The notes beneath the pieces were generated by a model. The model worked only from the letters and a program-made list of their open reading frames with translations. It was not told the DNA's origin and ran no database searches. Position numbers and translations under genes: made by a program. Source: Succinispira mobilis DSM 6222 (GTDB lineage: Bacteria > Bacillota > Negativicutes > Acidaminococcales > Succinispiraceae). From it: a stretch of DNA of 64,000 nt. Of this stretch, positions 52,233-61,379 are shown in pieces. The DNA is taken from the NCBI RefSeq assembly GCF_000384135.1, contig NZ_KB913028.1:1019351-1083350 (forward strand), given 5' to 3'. Position 1 is the stretch's first letter; every line of letters starts with the position of its first letter.

Positions 52233-53429
52233 ATATTTTGGCGTTGTTAAAAAATCTAGATTATGTATACCATTGTTTTCAGGATAAAGCAGTTGATAAA
52301 TGTTTGTGGCGGCAATATCTGTTTTCAAATTAGCGCATTTGGCTAATTCAGCAGGAATATTTTTAAAGTTTTTTCCTAATTTAGTTATTATAGGCAGAGA
52401 CGCGTTATTTTTAATTTTATTTAGGAATGTTACTCCGGTTTTATCAAAAGCCAAAGGGCGAATATAAGTAGGATTAGCGGTTTTTTCTAGCCCGATAAGA
52501 ATTTGCGTTAAAAGTCGATTAATGCGGCTTTGTGGGTAACGCTTGTTAGTTAGTGCTGCTAAAAGGCTAGGATAATCATTGTAGATTTCAGAGTATTTAC
52601 AAATGCTGTATTCAAGACCCTCGCTGACATCGCTATGTTGGCGTATGTATTCTAAAGAAGTGGTGCGTAATTTATAAATTAATAAATTGGAAAAAATATT
52701 TTCTGCATAAATTAGCTGTTTATTAGTACTTAGTTGTTTTAGCATCTCAAAGGAGTTTTTGGGCATTGTGCTAGCAAGAAGTGGCGTTAACCCATTTCCT
52801 TTTAATTCTTCTCTAATAGCGGTTGCACTAGCGATAGAAGAATGGATAGAAATTTCGCGGTATTGAGAAACTTCTCTTGGGATTAGTAAGGGTTTTATGT
52901 TGCTGTTTAAATTTTTTAAGGCTTTTAAGTACTCTATAGCCAAAATGTTATTTGCTTGTCGGACGGTGTCGATAGGTAAATATTGTGACATTATATTATC
53001 TACCGCTTGAGGATAAGACAGGCCTTTTTTCATTAATTGTTTTAGATTTTCTCTGAAATTGTTTGAACTAAACAAAGATGCTGCAGTTTTTAAGTCATCT
53101 AAATTTTTCGTTTCCGCTCCAAAAGCTAAATAGTCCACTTTTTTTAAAGCAGTTAATAAAAAAACTCCGCCAAATGCAAAAGTTTCAGCGCTACGACAAG
53201 CGAAATTGAAGGGAAGCTCTAAAACTAAGTTGACACCATTGCTGATAGCTAATTCAGCACGATGCCACTTGTCGAATAAAGCGATTTGACCACGTTGCAA
53301 GAAGAAACCGCTCATAACAACAACAATGTTACAATTAGGAAAAAGATTGCGAATTTTTCTTATTTGCAAAGCGTGTCCATTATGAAATGGGTTGTATTCT
53401 GTAATAATTCCGATAGTTTTATTATCCAT
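52224..53429 (-). CDS. tmcAL: tRNA(Met) cytidine acetate ligase
   Basis: This 401-residue nucleotidyltransferase-fold enzyme (YlbM type) forms N4-acetylcytidine at the wobble base of elongator tRNA-Met from acetate and ATP. It has GIITEYNPFHNGHALQIR with the HxGH motif, VVMSGFFLQRGQIALFDKWHRAE, LELPFNFACRSAETFAFGGV and the helical C-terminal half. GGAGG lies 14 bp before ATG 53429, an unusually long spacing. It lies divergent from ackA, whose pathway links to the acetate it uses. Confidence 0.92.
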   Translation of the reverse strand: MDNKTIGIITEYNPFHNGHALQIRKIRNLFPNCNIVVVMSGFFLQRGQIALFDKWHRAELAISNGVNLVLELPFNFACRSAETFAFGGVFLLTALKKVDYLAFGAETKNLDDLKTAASLFSSNNFRENLKQLMKKGLSYPQAVDNIMSQYLPIDTVRQANNILAIEYLKALKNLNSNIKPLLIPREVSQYREISIHSSIASATAIREELKGNGLTPLLASTMPKNSFEMLKQLSTNKQLIYAENIFSNLLIYKLRTTSLEYIRQHSDVSEGLEYSICKYSEIYNDYPSLLAALTNKRYPQSRINRLLTQILIGLEKTANPTYIRPLAFDKTGVTFLNKIKNNASLPIITKLGKNFKNIPAELAKCANLKTDIAATNIYQLLYPENNGIHNLDFLTTPKYIK

Positions 53430-53514
53430 AAAGTAAAATATCGCCTCCGGTCTAAGTTAGTTGAGGTTTGAAACTTATAAAAATAAGCTAATAGGGATAT
53501 ACTAAAATAAATAT

Positions 53515-53543
53515 TTGCAATTTACTAAACTAACTGTTAAAAT
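53515..53543 (+). promoter_or_regulatory. putative promoter of ackA
   Basis: TTGCAA (53515-53520) and TAAAAT (53538-53543) have a 17-bp spacer, about 100 bp before the start codon. Confidence 0.45.
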
Positions 53544-53641
53544 TTTCTATGGGAATATACAGTTTTCTTTTTTGGAATTATAGTATCTTGATTATTGATA
53601 ACTGCAGTCCCGTGATTTAATTATAAACTAGGAGGCGGAAA

Positions 53642-54850
53642 ATGAAAATATTTGTAGTAAATTGTGGTAGTTCTTCTCTTAAATATCAGTTAATAAACAT
53701 GGTGGATGAAAGTGTTCTAGCTAAAGGGTTGGTAGAGAGAATTGGCATCGATGGATCTACGTTAAAACATGTTCCAACCGGCAAGGAAAGTGTCACTTTA
53801 AATGAAGTTATTGCTAACCATTCCGTTGGAATAAAAATGGTTTTAGATATTTTAACGGATTCAAATCACGGTGTAATCGAATCGCTAGAAGAAATAGCTG
53901 CGATTGGTCACAGAGTAGTTCATGGTGGCGAAAAATTTTCGGATTCTGTTCTAATTGGTTTAGACGTATTGAAAAATATCGAACTTTGTTCGGTTATGGC
54001 GCCTTTGCATAATCCTGCGAATTTGCTTGGGATTGAGGCTTGTGAGAAACTTATGCCTAGTACACCACAGGTTGCTGTTTTTGATACAGCATTTCATCAG
54101 ACTATGCCTAAACAAGCATATTTATATGGGTTGCCATATGAACTATATGAAAAATATGCTTTAAGACGTTATGGATTTCATGGTACATCGCATAAATATG
54201 TTGCGCAGCGGGCTGCAGATATCATGGATGAACATATGACTAATCTGCGTATTATAACTTGTCATTTAGGTAATGGTGCTAGTATTGCTGCGGTAAAATA
54301 TGGTAAATGTATTGATACAAGTATGGGCTATACTCCTTTAGAAGGATTGGTTATGGGAACACGTTCGGGGGAGATAGATCCAGCAATTATCCCATTTCTG
54401 ATGGAAAAAGAAAAGCTAAATGCTAAGGAAATAGATGAATATCTTAATAAAAAATCAGGAATTTTAGGTATCACGGGACTTTCAAGTGATTTTCGAGATG
54501 TTGAACAAGCGGCTGAAGAAGGAAATGAAAGAGCTCAACTGGCTATAGATATATTTGCCTATAAGGTTAAAAAATACATAGGTGGCTATGTAGCGGCAAT
54601 GGGTGGGGTTGATGCTATTGTATTTACAGCAGGATTAGGCGAAAATTCAGCATTTATGCGCGATAAAATTTGTAATGGTCTTGAATATTTAGGAACAAGG
54701 ATCGATAAAGAACGGAATATGGTGCGCGGTAAAGAACAAGAAATAAGCGTAAAAAGAGCCCCAGTGAAGATATTTGTAATTCCTACAAATGAAGAATTGG
54801 TTATAGCAAGAGACACGGCAAATGTCTGCAAGGAATTAATTAAATTTTAA
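53642..54850 (+). CDS. ackA: acetate kinase
   Basis: This enzyme converts acetyl phosphate plus ADP to acetate plus ATP, the usual last step of anaerobic acetate formation. The 402-residue protein has the start [42 protein letters not shown], the ACETATE_KINASE block [23 protein letters not shown] and [11 protein letters not shown]. pta is not adjacent. GGAGGCGG precedes the ATG. Confidence 0.97.
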   Translation: MKIFVVNCGSSSLKYQLINMVDESVLAKGLVERIGIDGSTLKHVPTGKESVTLNEVIANHSVGIKMVLDILTDSNHGVIESLEEIAAIGHRVVHGGEKFSDSVLIGLDVLKNIELCSVMAPLHNPANLLGIEACEKLMPSTPQVAVFDTAFHQTMPKQAYLYGLPYELYEKYALRRYGFHGTSHKYVAQRAADIMDEHMTNLRIITCHLGNGASIAAVKYGKCIDTSMGYTPLEGLVMGTRSGEIDPAIIPFLMEKEKLNAKEIDEYLNKKSGILGITGLSSDFRDVEQAAEEGNERAQLAIDIFAYKVKKYIGGYVAAMGGVDAIVFTAGLGENSAFMRDKICNGLEYLGTRIDKERNMVRGKEQEISVKRAPVKIFVIPTNEELVIARDTANVCKELIKF

Positions 54851-54876
54851 TATAGCTGTATTGTAAACTTCTCGGC

Positions 54877-54905
54877 TTGACAAAACTAATAAGTATGTAT
54901 ATAAT
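54877..54905 (+). promoter_or_regulatory. promoter of yceD-rpmF
   Basis: TTGACA (54877-54882) and TATAAT (54900-54905) have a 17-bp spacer. The predicted leader before ATG 54927 is only about 15 nt. Confidence 0.8.
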
Positions 54906-54926
54906 TGATACGATTGGTGGTACTAA

Positions 54927-55427
54927 ATGAAAGTAAATATAGCGAAAATAAAAAAACAAAATGGTTTACAGGAAGAAATTTTTGTAAAAGTTTTGCCTAA
55001 AGAGTTGTGCATAACTAAGCAGGACGCTTTAATTAAAGGTGATATTGCTCTGGATTTTAGAATTGCCAATGTGGGTGATGTAATATTTGTTGAAGGAACT
55101 GCCAAAGCTGTTTTTATAAGAGTCTGTGGTAGATGTATGAACGAATATGAATTGATTTGTACAGGTGATTTTAAAGAAAAGTTTTATCCTAGAGATACAG
55201 AAGGCATCGGCGAAGAAGAGTTAACTTTTGATGATGATCTTATTGATATCACCTATATCGCTAGGGAAAGTTTGTTGTTAGCAGAGCCAATTCAGTCTGT
55301 TTGCAAAGAAGACTGCTTAGGATTGTGTTTATCTTGTGGTATAAATAAGAATGAACAATCTTGCTCTTGTGAGGATACTTATATTGATCCTCGCTTGCGA
55401 GCTTTACAACAGCTTTTAAAAAAGTAA
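54927..55427 (+). CDS. yceD: YceD/DUF177 family protein
   Basis: This 166-residue DUF177 protein has the cysteine motif RVCGRCMNEYE near residue 70 and a C-terminal CKEDCLGLCLSCGINKNEQS with CSCE. The second motif is the typical LCxxCG zinc-like tail. The family is found upstream of rpmF in most bacteria and has been tied to 23S rRNA processing or L32 assembly. It has a consensus promoter and is 38 bp from rpmF. Confidence 0.92.
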   Translation: MKVNIAKIKKQNGLQEEIFVKVLPKELCITKQDALIKGDIALDFRIANVGDVIFVEGTAKAVFIRVCGRCMNEYELICTGDFKEKFYPRDTEGIGEEELTFDDDLIDITYIARESLLLAEPIQSVCKEDCLGLCLSCGINKNEQSCSCEDTYIDPRLRALQQLLKK

Positions 55428-55465
55428 TTTAGTTTAGTCTATTAGCTTGAGGAGGTGTGATTTAA

Positions 55466-55645
55466 ATGGCAGTACCAAAGAGAAAAATGTCCAAAGCTCG
55501 TCGTGATAAACGTCGTGCAAACTGGAAACTAACAGCTCCAGGCTTAGTAGAATGTCCACAGTGTCATGAGCCTAAAATGCCACATCGAGTTTGTGCGGCT
55601 TGCGGAACTTATAAAGGCGTACAAGTTATTAAGGTTGCAGAGTAA
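55466..55645 (+). CDS. rpmF: 50S ribosomal protein L32 (zinc form)
   Basis: This 59-residue protein has [20 protein letters not shown] at the start and the zinc ribbon [18 protein letters not shown], which supplies two CxxC pairs. Thus it is the C+ form that needs zinc. GAGGAGGTG precedes ATG 55466. It is cotranscribed with yceD and followed by a strong terminator ahead of the fatty acid operon. Confidence 0.97.
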   Translation: MAVPKRKMSKARRDKRRANWKLTAPGLVECPQCHEPKMPHRVCAACGTYKGVQVIKVAE

Positions 55646-55660
55646 AATATTAAGATTTTC

Positions 55661-55698
55661 AATAACAAGACTTTTATAGTCTTGTTATTTTTTTTTCT
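55661..55698 (+). terminator. terminator after rpmF
   Basis: AATAACAAGAC (55661-55671) pairs with GTCTTGTTATT (55679-55689), followed by seven or more T residues. Its tail runs directly into the fapR -35 box. Confidence 0.9.
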
Positions 55699-55726
55699 TG
55701 CTTTTTTTATTTATTCTTAGTATAAT
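55698..55726 (+). promoter_or_regulatory. promoter of the fapR-plsX-fab operon
   Basis: TTGCTT (55698-55703) and TATAAT (55721-55726) have a 17-bp spacer; the start is near 55733. Confidence 0.75.
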
Positions 55727-55742
55727 ACCCTATGGGTAGATT

Positions 55743-55759
55743 TTAGTACCTGATAATAA
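55743..55759 (+). promoter_or_regulatory. FapR operator
   Basis: TTAGTACCTGATAATAA matches the FapR box known from Bacillus (TTAGTACCWGWTACTAA) at all but one position. It sits about 10 bp after the start site, so FapR released by malonyl-CoA would autoregulate the operon. Confidence 0.85.
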
Positions 55760-55774
55760 AGCTAGGTGAGAAAG

Positions 55775-56350
55775 ATGGAAAAAAGAAAAGCGAAACGCCA
55801 TGAAAAATTAAAAGAATATTTAACTGAAAATGCTTTTTTTACTGATGAACAGCTAGCGGAAAAGTTAGGTGTTAGTGTTCAAACAATTAGGCTAGATAGA
55901 ATTCGCTTAAATATTCCTGAATTACGAGAACGAATGAAGAGTATGGCTAGAAATGCTAGCACTAAGTTAAAGGCTATTGCCAGTAATGACATTGTTGGCG
56001 ATTTAATAGATTTGGATTTAGGAATAAGTGGAGTTTCTGTTTTGACTATTACTAGTGATATGGTAAATAATAATATGGGTATAGCTCGTGGAAACTATAT
56101 GTTTGCTCAAGCAAATAGTTTAGCATTAGCTCTTGTGGATGCTCCAGCAGCTTTGACGGGAGTTGCGAATATAAAATATAAAAAACCAGTATATCTAGGC
56201 GAACGTTTAATAGCTAAGGCAAAAATCAATCGCATACGTGGTAACAAGTATTTTGTGGCCGTGAACATTAGAAATGATGAAAGTGAAGTTTTTCGTGCTA
56301 AATTTATCATTGTTTCATTGGAAAAAGACGAGGAGCGTGGGCTTAAATGA
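55775..56350 (+). CDS. fapR: transcription factor FapR
   Basis: This malonyl-CoA-responsive repressor of fatty acid and phospholipid genes has 191 residues, with an N-terminal helix-turn-helix (DEQLAEKLGVSVQTIRLDRIRL) and a C-terminal hot-dog domain with VDAPAALTGVANIKYKKPVYLGE. ATG 55775 fits AGGTGAG; an in-frame GTG at 55766 lies within that site. The stop overlaps the plsX start (ATGA), and a FapR box lies in the leader, so autoregulation is expected. Confidence 0.95.
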   Translation: MEKRKAKRHEKLKEYLTENAFFTDEQLAEKLGVSVQTIRLDRIRLNIPELRERMKSMARNASTKLKAIASNDIVGDLIDLDLGISGVSVLTITSDMVNNNMGIARGNYMFAQANSLALALVDAPAALTGVANIKYKKPVYLGERLIAKAKINRIRGNKYFVAVNIRNDESEVFRAKFIIVSLEKDEERGLK

Positions 56351-57357
56351 GGATTGCAGTAGATGTGATGGGCACTGATTATGGCCCAGAGCAGATAATA
56401 TTAGGGGCGACACAGGCCGCTGATGAATACAATTGCACGGTATTGTTAGTTGGTAATGAACGAGAAATAGAGAATATTTTACATAAAAATAAAAAAAATA
56501 TATCAGATAAGATTCAAATTAGACAAGCAAGTCAAGTTATAGAAATGTGTGAGCACCCAGGAAGCGCAGTTCGTAAAAAGAAAGATGCGTCGATTGTCGT
56601 AGCAACAAAATTACTAAAAGATGGTGAGTGTGATGCTGTTGTTTCCGCAGGAAGCACAGGAGCAGCGGTTGCCGCGGCATTATTCGGGTTAGGTAGGATA
56701 AGTGGAATTGAAAGACCAACAATAGCTACGCCGATTCCTAATATATCAGGTACAACAGTTGTTTTAGATTCGGGAGCTAATGTTGATTCTAAACCGCAAC
56801 ACTTAAATCAAAGTGCGTTGATGGGTTCTATTTATGCTGAACAGGTTTTGGGGATTAATAATCCTAGAGTAGGTTTATTAAATATAGGCGAAGAAGAAAC
56901 TAAAGGTAACGAACAAGCTACTAGTACTTATCCATTGTTAATGAATAATAAATTTATCAACTTTATTGGCAATGTTGAGGGGCGAGATATAAGCAAAGGT
57001 ACTGTTGATGTGGTTGTTTGTGATGGTTTTGTTGGAAATATAGTTTTGAAATTTGCAGAAGGGCTATCGAAATCAATAATGGCTTTAATAAAAGATGCCA
57101 TTAAAAATTCTGGAATTTTAGGCAAAATTGCTGCCTTATTTGTACTGCCAGCATTTAAAGGATTAAAGAAAAAATTAGATCCTTCGGAGTACGGTGGCGC
57201 GCCCTTACTAGGAGTTAATGGTGAATTTATAATTTGTCATGGTAGTTCTAGAGCAAAAGCTATAAAAAATGCTGTGAGAGTGGCTATGGAATTTAAACGC
57301 AATGGCGTAATTAATTGTATAAAAGAAAAGTTACAAGCAGAGGAGGTTCGATATTAA
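56347..57357 (+). CDS. plsX: phosphate acyltransferase PlsX
   Basis: This enzyme makes acyl-phosphate from acyl-ACP for phosphatidic acid synthesis. The 336-residue protein has MRIAVDVMGTDYGPEQIILG, which carries TD instead of the usual GGD, then EMCEHPGSAVRKKKDASIVV, SAGSTGAAVAAA and YGGAPLLGVNG. It overlaps fapR by 4 bp and the fabH start by one base (TAATG), so translation is coupled through the first three genes. Confidence 0.95.
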   Translation: MRIAVDVMGTDYGPEQIILGATQAADEYNCTVLLVGNEREIENILHKNKKNISDKIQIRQASQVIEMCEHPGSAVRKKKDASIVVATKLLKDGECDAVVSAGSTGAAVAAALFGLGRISGIERPTIATPIPNISGTTVVLDSGANVDSKPQHLNQSALMGSIYAEQVLGINNPRVGLLNIGEEETKGNEQATSTYPLLMNNKFINFIGNVEGRDISKGTVDVVVCDGFVGNIVLKFAEGLSKSIMALIKDAIKNSGILGKIAALFVLPAFKGLKKKLDPSEYGGAPLLGVNGEFIICHGSSRAKAIKNAVRVAMEFKRNGVINCIKEKLQAEEVRY

Positions 57358-58355
57358 TGTCAAAAATATATGCGGCGGGAATTTTAGGGATAGGTTGTTA
57401 TGTGCCAGAGAAGATTTTAACTAATCATGATTTAGAAAAAATGGTGGATACAAGTAATGAGTGGATTATAGAACGAACTGGGATAAAAACTAGACATATC
57501 GCTGCTCCGGAGCAGGCAACTTCTGATTTAGCAACTATTGCCGCTCAACGAGCTTTGCAGTCAGCAAATGTTAAAGCTGAAGATTTAGATTTGATAATTG
57601 TGGCAACGGCTTCTCCAGATATGGCCTTTCCTTCAACAGCGTGCCTAGTGCAAGAAAATATAAAAGCTACTAAAGCGGCAGCATTTGATCTTTCAGCAGG
57701 ATGTTCAGGATTTGTGTATAGTTTGACCGTGGCAAGTCAAATGATTGTATCTGGTTTATACAAAAATATTTTAATCATTGGTGCTGAAGCGCTTTCAAAA
57801 ATTATGAACTGGAAAGATCGCAATACTTGTATTTTATTTGGTGATGGCGCTGGTGCAGCAGTTATTGGTAGAGTTGAAGATGGTTATGGAACTTTAGGTT
57901 TTAACTTAGGGGCCGATGGTTCTGGTGGACACACTCTTTGTCAGCCAGCAGGTGGTTCTAGAATTCCTGCTAGCTTGGAGACTGTAGAGAAAGATATGCA
58001 CTATATTCATATGAGTGGTAATGAAGTATTTAAATTTGCAATTAAAGTCATGGGCGAGGCTGCAAATGCGGCTTTACAAGCTGCAAATATTAGCGCAAAT
58101 GAAGTAGATTTATTTGTACCACACCAAGCTAATATTCGTATTATAAACTCAGCGGCGAAACGCTTAGGATTGTCTATGGACAAAGTGGTAGTTAACTTAG
58201 AAAAATATGGTAATACATCAGCTGCATCAATACCAATTGCTCTTTGTGAGGCTTTAGAGCAAGGTAGAATTAAAAAAGGTGATAATGTAGCTTTAGTTGG
58301 GTTTGGTGCTGGACTTACATGGGCAGCTTGTGTTTTAAAATGGAGCATGGAATAA
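57357..58355 (+). CDS. fabH: 3-oxoacyl-ACP synthase III
   Basis: FabH condenses acetyl-CoA with malonyl-ACP to start fatty acid chains. The 332-residue thiolase-fold protein has GIGCYVPEKILTN, the catalytic Cys116 in DLSAGCSGFVY, His in FVPHQANIRI and Asn in EKYGNTSAASIP. ATG 57357 overlaps the plsX stop; the GAGGAGG site lies within plsX. The frame is open upstream to 57315 but that start lacks a site. Confidence 0.96.
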   Translation: MSKIYAAGILGIGCYVPEKILTNHDLEKMVDTSNEWIIERTGIKTRHIAAPEQATSDLATIAAQRALQSANVKAEDLDLIIVATASPDMAFPSTACLVQENIKATKAAAFDLSAGCSGFVYSLTVASQMIVSGLYKNILIIGAEALSKIMNWKDRNTCILFGDGAGAAVIGRVEDGYGTLGFNLGADGSGGHTLCQPAGGSRIPASLETVEKDMHYIHMSGNEVFKFAIKVMGEAANAALQAANISANEVDLFVPHQANIRIINSAAKRLGLSMDKVVVNLEKYGNTSAASIPIALCEALEQGRIKKGDNVALVGFGAGLTWAACVLKWSME

Positions 58356-58366
58356 GGGGAGTTTAA

Positions 58367-59314
58367 ATGACAACAGAAAATTCGATTTGTTCAGTGTTAG
58401 GGATAAAATATCCAATTTTGCAGGGTGGTATGGCTTGGGTAGCTACGGCAGAACTTGCAGCCGCAGTTTCTAATGCCGGTGGACTAGGAATAATTGGTGC
58501 TGGACATATGCCAGCAGAAGCTCTAAAAGTTGAAGTACTTAAAGCAAAACAACTTACTAAAAAACCTTTTGGTGTAAATGTTATGTTAATGTCTCCACAT
58601 GTTAAAGAAGTCATTAATTTATTGTTAGAAGAAAAAGTAGCAGTGATAACAACAGGGGCAGGAAATCCAGGGGAATATATACCTGCATTTAAGGCCATTG
58701 GAACAAAAGTAATTCCAGTAGTAGCATCAGTTGCTTTGGCTAAGCGTCTTGCTAGATTGGGAGTAGATGCACTAATTGCTGAAGGTACAGAAAGTGGTGG
58801 ACATGTTGGCGAACTAACAACAATGTGCTTATTACCGCAAATTGTTGATGCTGTAGATATCCCCGTGATTGCGGCAGGTGGTATTGCTGATGGTCGTGGT
58901 ATGGCTGCTGCACTTGCCTTGGGTGCTCAAGCGGTACAAATAGGTACTCGCTTTGTGGTTTCCAATGAATGTACAGCGCATGAAGAGTATAAAAAAGCGA
59001 TAATAAAAGCGAAAGATAGATCAGCAGTAATGACTGGTGCAAGCACTGGACATCCAGTAAGGGTGTTGGAAAATCAATTGGCACGAGAATTTATGACTAT
59101 GGAGCGTAATGGCGCGACAGTAGAAGAACTAGATGCATTTGGGGCAGGAAAACTAAAGCTTGCAGCGCGTGATGGTGAAGTTCGCTTAGGCAGTGTTATG
59201 GCTGGACAATGTTCGGGTATGTTAAATGAAATTAAGCCAGTTGCAGAAATCATTGAAGATTTGATGACTGGGTTAGTTAATACTATAGATAGACTAAAAA
59301 AAATACACTTTTAG
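58367..59314 (+). CDS. fabK: enoyl-ACP reductase II
   Basis: This FMN-dependent enoyl-ACP reductase replaces FabI in many Firmicutes. It has 315 residues with a TIM barrel. Visible are KYPILQGGMAWVATAELAAA, VNVMLMSP, EGTESGGHVGE with the conserved His, AAGGIADGRGMAAALALGAQ and MAGQCSGM. It sits between fabH and fabD as in streptococcal-type clusters. AAGGGGAG precedes ATG 58367. A related but Cys-rich paralogue follows acpP. Confidence 0.94.
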   Translation: MTTENSICSVLGIKYPILQGGMAWVATAELAAAVSNAGGLGIIGAGHMPAEALKVEVLKAKQLTKKPFGVNVMLMSPHVKEVINLLLEEKVAVITTGAGNPGEYIPAFKAIGTKVIPVVASVALAKRLARLGVDALIAEGTESGGHVGELTTMCLLPQIVDAVDIPVIAAGGIADGRGMAAALALGAQAVQIGTRFVVSNECTAHEEYKKAIIKAKDRSAVMTGASTGHPVRVLENQLAREFMTMERNGATVEELDAFGAGKLKLAARDGEVRLGSVMAGQCSGMLNEIKPVAEIIEDLMTGLVNTIDRLKKIHF

Positions 59315-59335
59315 ATTGTGTAAGGAGGAAATTAC

Positions 59336-60274
59336 ATGATAGGTTTTATTTTTCCAGGACAAGGTTCACAAGTTGTAGGAATGTGTAAAGATGTTTGTAA
59401 TTCTTTCCCCGTTGCTAAAAAAACTTTTATGGAAGCGGATGAAGCGTTGGGCTTTTCTATTTCCAAAATGTGTTTTGAAGGACCTGAAGATGATTTGAGA
59501 TTGACTTACAATACTCAACCAGCAATATTAACAGTAAGCGTAGCTTTGACACGTGTTTTGGCTGAACAAGGTATTAAACCAGAAATAGTTGCGGGACATA
59601 GTTTAGGCGAATACTCAGCTCTTGTAGCAGCAGAAGCCATGGATTTTATGGATGCGGTGCGAGTAGTACGCAAACGTGGCCAGTTCATGCAAGAAGCGGT
59701 TCCAGTGGGGCAAGGTAGCATGGCGGCAATTATGGGGTTGGAAGACGAACAAATAATTGCAATTTGTAATCAAGTCGAACAAGACGGTGGCATAGTTCAA
59801 GCTGTTAATTTTAATTGCCCAGGTCAAGTTGTAATTGCAGGTGAAACTGCATCTGTTGACAAAGCTGTGGAATTATTAAAAGCAGCTGGAGCTCGCAGAG
59901 CCGTATTGTTACCAGTAAGTGCTCCTTTTCACAGCACATTAATGAAACCAGCAGGAGAACGATTAAAAGAGGTACTTGATGGTATCACAATTAAAAATGC
60001 TATTATCCCAGTGGTTGCCAATGTAACTGCTGATAAAGTACAAGATGCTAGTGAGATTAAAAGACTGTTAGTGGAACAAGCGGCAAAGCCAGTTCGTTGG
60101 GTTGAAAGTATACAAAAAATGCAAGCAGAAAATGTAAGCGTATTTGCTGAAGTAGGCCCAGGAAAAGTTTTGACAGGTTTTTCTAAAAAAATAGCAAAAA
60201 CTATTCCAGTAGTAAATGTGGAAGATTTAGTTAGTTTAGAAAAAACACTTGAACATTTTAAAGGAGGCCTGTAA
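59336..60274 (+). CDS. fabD: malonyl-CoA:ACP transacylase
   Basis: This enzyme loads malonyl groups onto ACP. The 312-residue protein has FIFPGQGSQVVGMC at the N terminus, the nucleophile Ser89 in AGHSLGEYSAL, VSAPFHSTLMKPA with the catalytic His, and a closing VGPGKVLTGFSKKI. AAGGAGG precedes ATG 59336. Its 3' end is 1 bp from the fabG start codon, whose GGAGG site is inside fabD. Confidence 0.96.
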   Translation: MIGFIFPGQGSQVVGMCKDVCNSFPVAKKTFMEADEALGFSISKMCFEGPEDDLRLTYNTQPAILTVSVALTRVLAEQGIKPEIVAGHSLGEYSALVAAEAMDFMDAVRVVRKRGQFMQEAVPVGQGSMAAIMGLEDEQIIAICNQVEQDGGIVQAVNFNCPGQVVIAGETASVDKAVELLKAAGARRAVLLPVSAPFHSTLMKPAGERLKEVLDGITIKNAIIPVVANVTADKVQDASEIKRLLVEQAAKPVRWVESIQKMQAENVSVFAEVGPGKVLTGFSKKIAKTIPVVNVEDLVSLEKTLEHFKGGL

Positions 60275-60275
60275 A

Positions 60276-61019
60276 ATGATTTTAGAGAACAAAGTTGCTT
60301 TAATTACAGGAGCATCAAGAGGTATTGGTCGTGAAGTTGCGATTGAAATGGCAAAAGCTGGCGCAGATATTATAATAAATTATATTGGCGATAAAGCCTT
60401 AGCTGAAGAAGTACAAACACAGGTGCAATCTTTAGGGCGCAAGGCAATTATATTAGAGGCTGATGTTTCTAATTTACAAGCTATCGAACAGATGTTAGAA
60501 CAGGCAGTAGCAGAGTTTTCGCGTGTTGATATTTTGGTAAATAATGCAGGCATTACTAAAGATAATCTTTTGGCAAGAATGAAAGAAGAAGATTGGGATG
60601 CAGTTTTAAATATTAACCTAAAAGGAATATTTAATTGCACAAAATCAACCTTAAAATATATGATGAAACAAAAATATGGTAGAATAGTTAATGTTAGCTC
60701 GGTGGTTGGCGTTATGGGAAATGCAGGGCAAGCAAATTATGCAGCTTCTAAAGCAGGGGCTATTGGTTTTACAAAATCTATAGCGAAAGAAGTTGCTAGC
60801 CGCAATATTACTGTAAATGCGGTTGCACCTGGATTTATTGAAACAGATATGACTGCTAAATTACCAGAAAAGGTAAAAGAAGAAATGAGCAATAGCATTC
60901 CAGCGAAAAAATTCGGTTTACCAGCTGATGTTGCTAAAGCAATTATTTTCTTAGCTTCTGATAATGCAAGTTATATTACAGGACAAACTTTACATATTGA
61001 TGGCGGTATGGTAATGTAA
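60276..61019 (+). CDS. fabG: 3-oxoacyl-ACP reductase
   Basis: This NADPH-dependent short-chain dehydrogenase has 247 residues, the cofactor motif TGASRGIGREVA, NNAGITKDNLLARM, the catalytic SSVVGVMGNAGQANYAASKA (Ser, Tyr, Lys) and the ending ASYITGQTLHIDGGMVM. It performs the first reduction in each elongation cycle. ATG 60276 fits AAAGGAGG. It is followed after 46 bp by acpP. Confidence 0.96.
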   Translation: MILENKVALITGASRGIGREVAIEMAKAGADIIINYIGDKALAEEVQTQVQSLGRKAIILEADVSNLQAIEQMLEQAVAEFSRVDILVNNAGITKDNLLARMKEEDWDAVLNINLKGIFNCTKSTLKYMMKQKYGRIVNVSSVVGVMGNAGQANYAASKAGAIGFTKSIAKEVASRNITVNAVAPGFIETDMTAKLPEKVKEEMSNSIPAKKFGLPADVAKAIIFLASDNASYITGQTLHIDGGMVM

Positions 61020-61065
61020 TATAGTGCTTTATTATAGCTCTTTTTATTGAAAGGAGGTGAACGGG

Positions 61066-61299
61066 ATGGACGTTTTTGAAAAGGTACAAGAAATTACGGT
61101 TGAGCAATTAGGCGTTGATGCAGCAGAAGTTACTATAGACTCTACATTCGTAGATGATTTAGGTGCTGATTCACTAGATATCGTAGAATTAATCATGGCT
61201 TTTGAAGAAGAGTTTGAGATTGAGATTCCAGATGAACTTGCTGAAAAAATTCGTACTGTTAAAGATGCAGTGGATTTAATCAAAGAAAAAAAAGGCTAG
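61066..61299 (+). CDS. acpP: acyl carrier protein
   Basis: This 77-residue acidic four-helix protein carries growing acyl chains on a 4'-phosphopantetheine arm attached at Ser36 in [21 protein letters not shown] precedes ATG 61066; an in-frame GTG at 61057 lies in the site. Its CoA-derived arm depends on the pan and coaD genes in this window. Confidence 0.97.
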   Translation: MDVFEKVQEITVEQLGVDAAEVTIDSTFVDDLGADSLDIVELIMAFEEEFEIEIPDELAEKIRTVKDAVDLIKEKKG

Positions 61300-61379
61300 T
61301 TGTAATTTTAATGGGAAGTTAGGCAAATGATTGAGCTATATGCTTGGTCATTTGCCTAAAATGAATGGAGGAGTGTTTG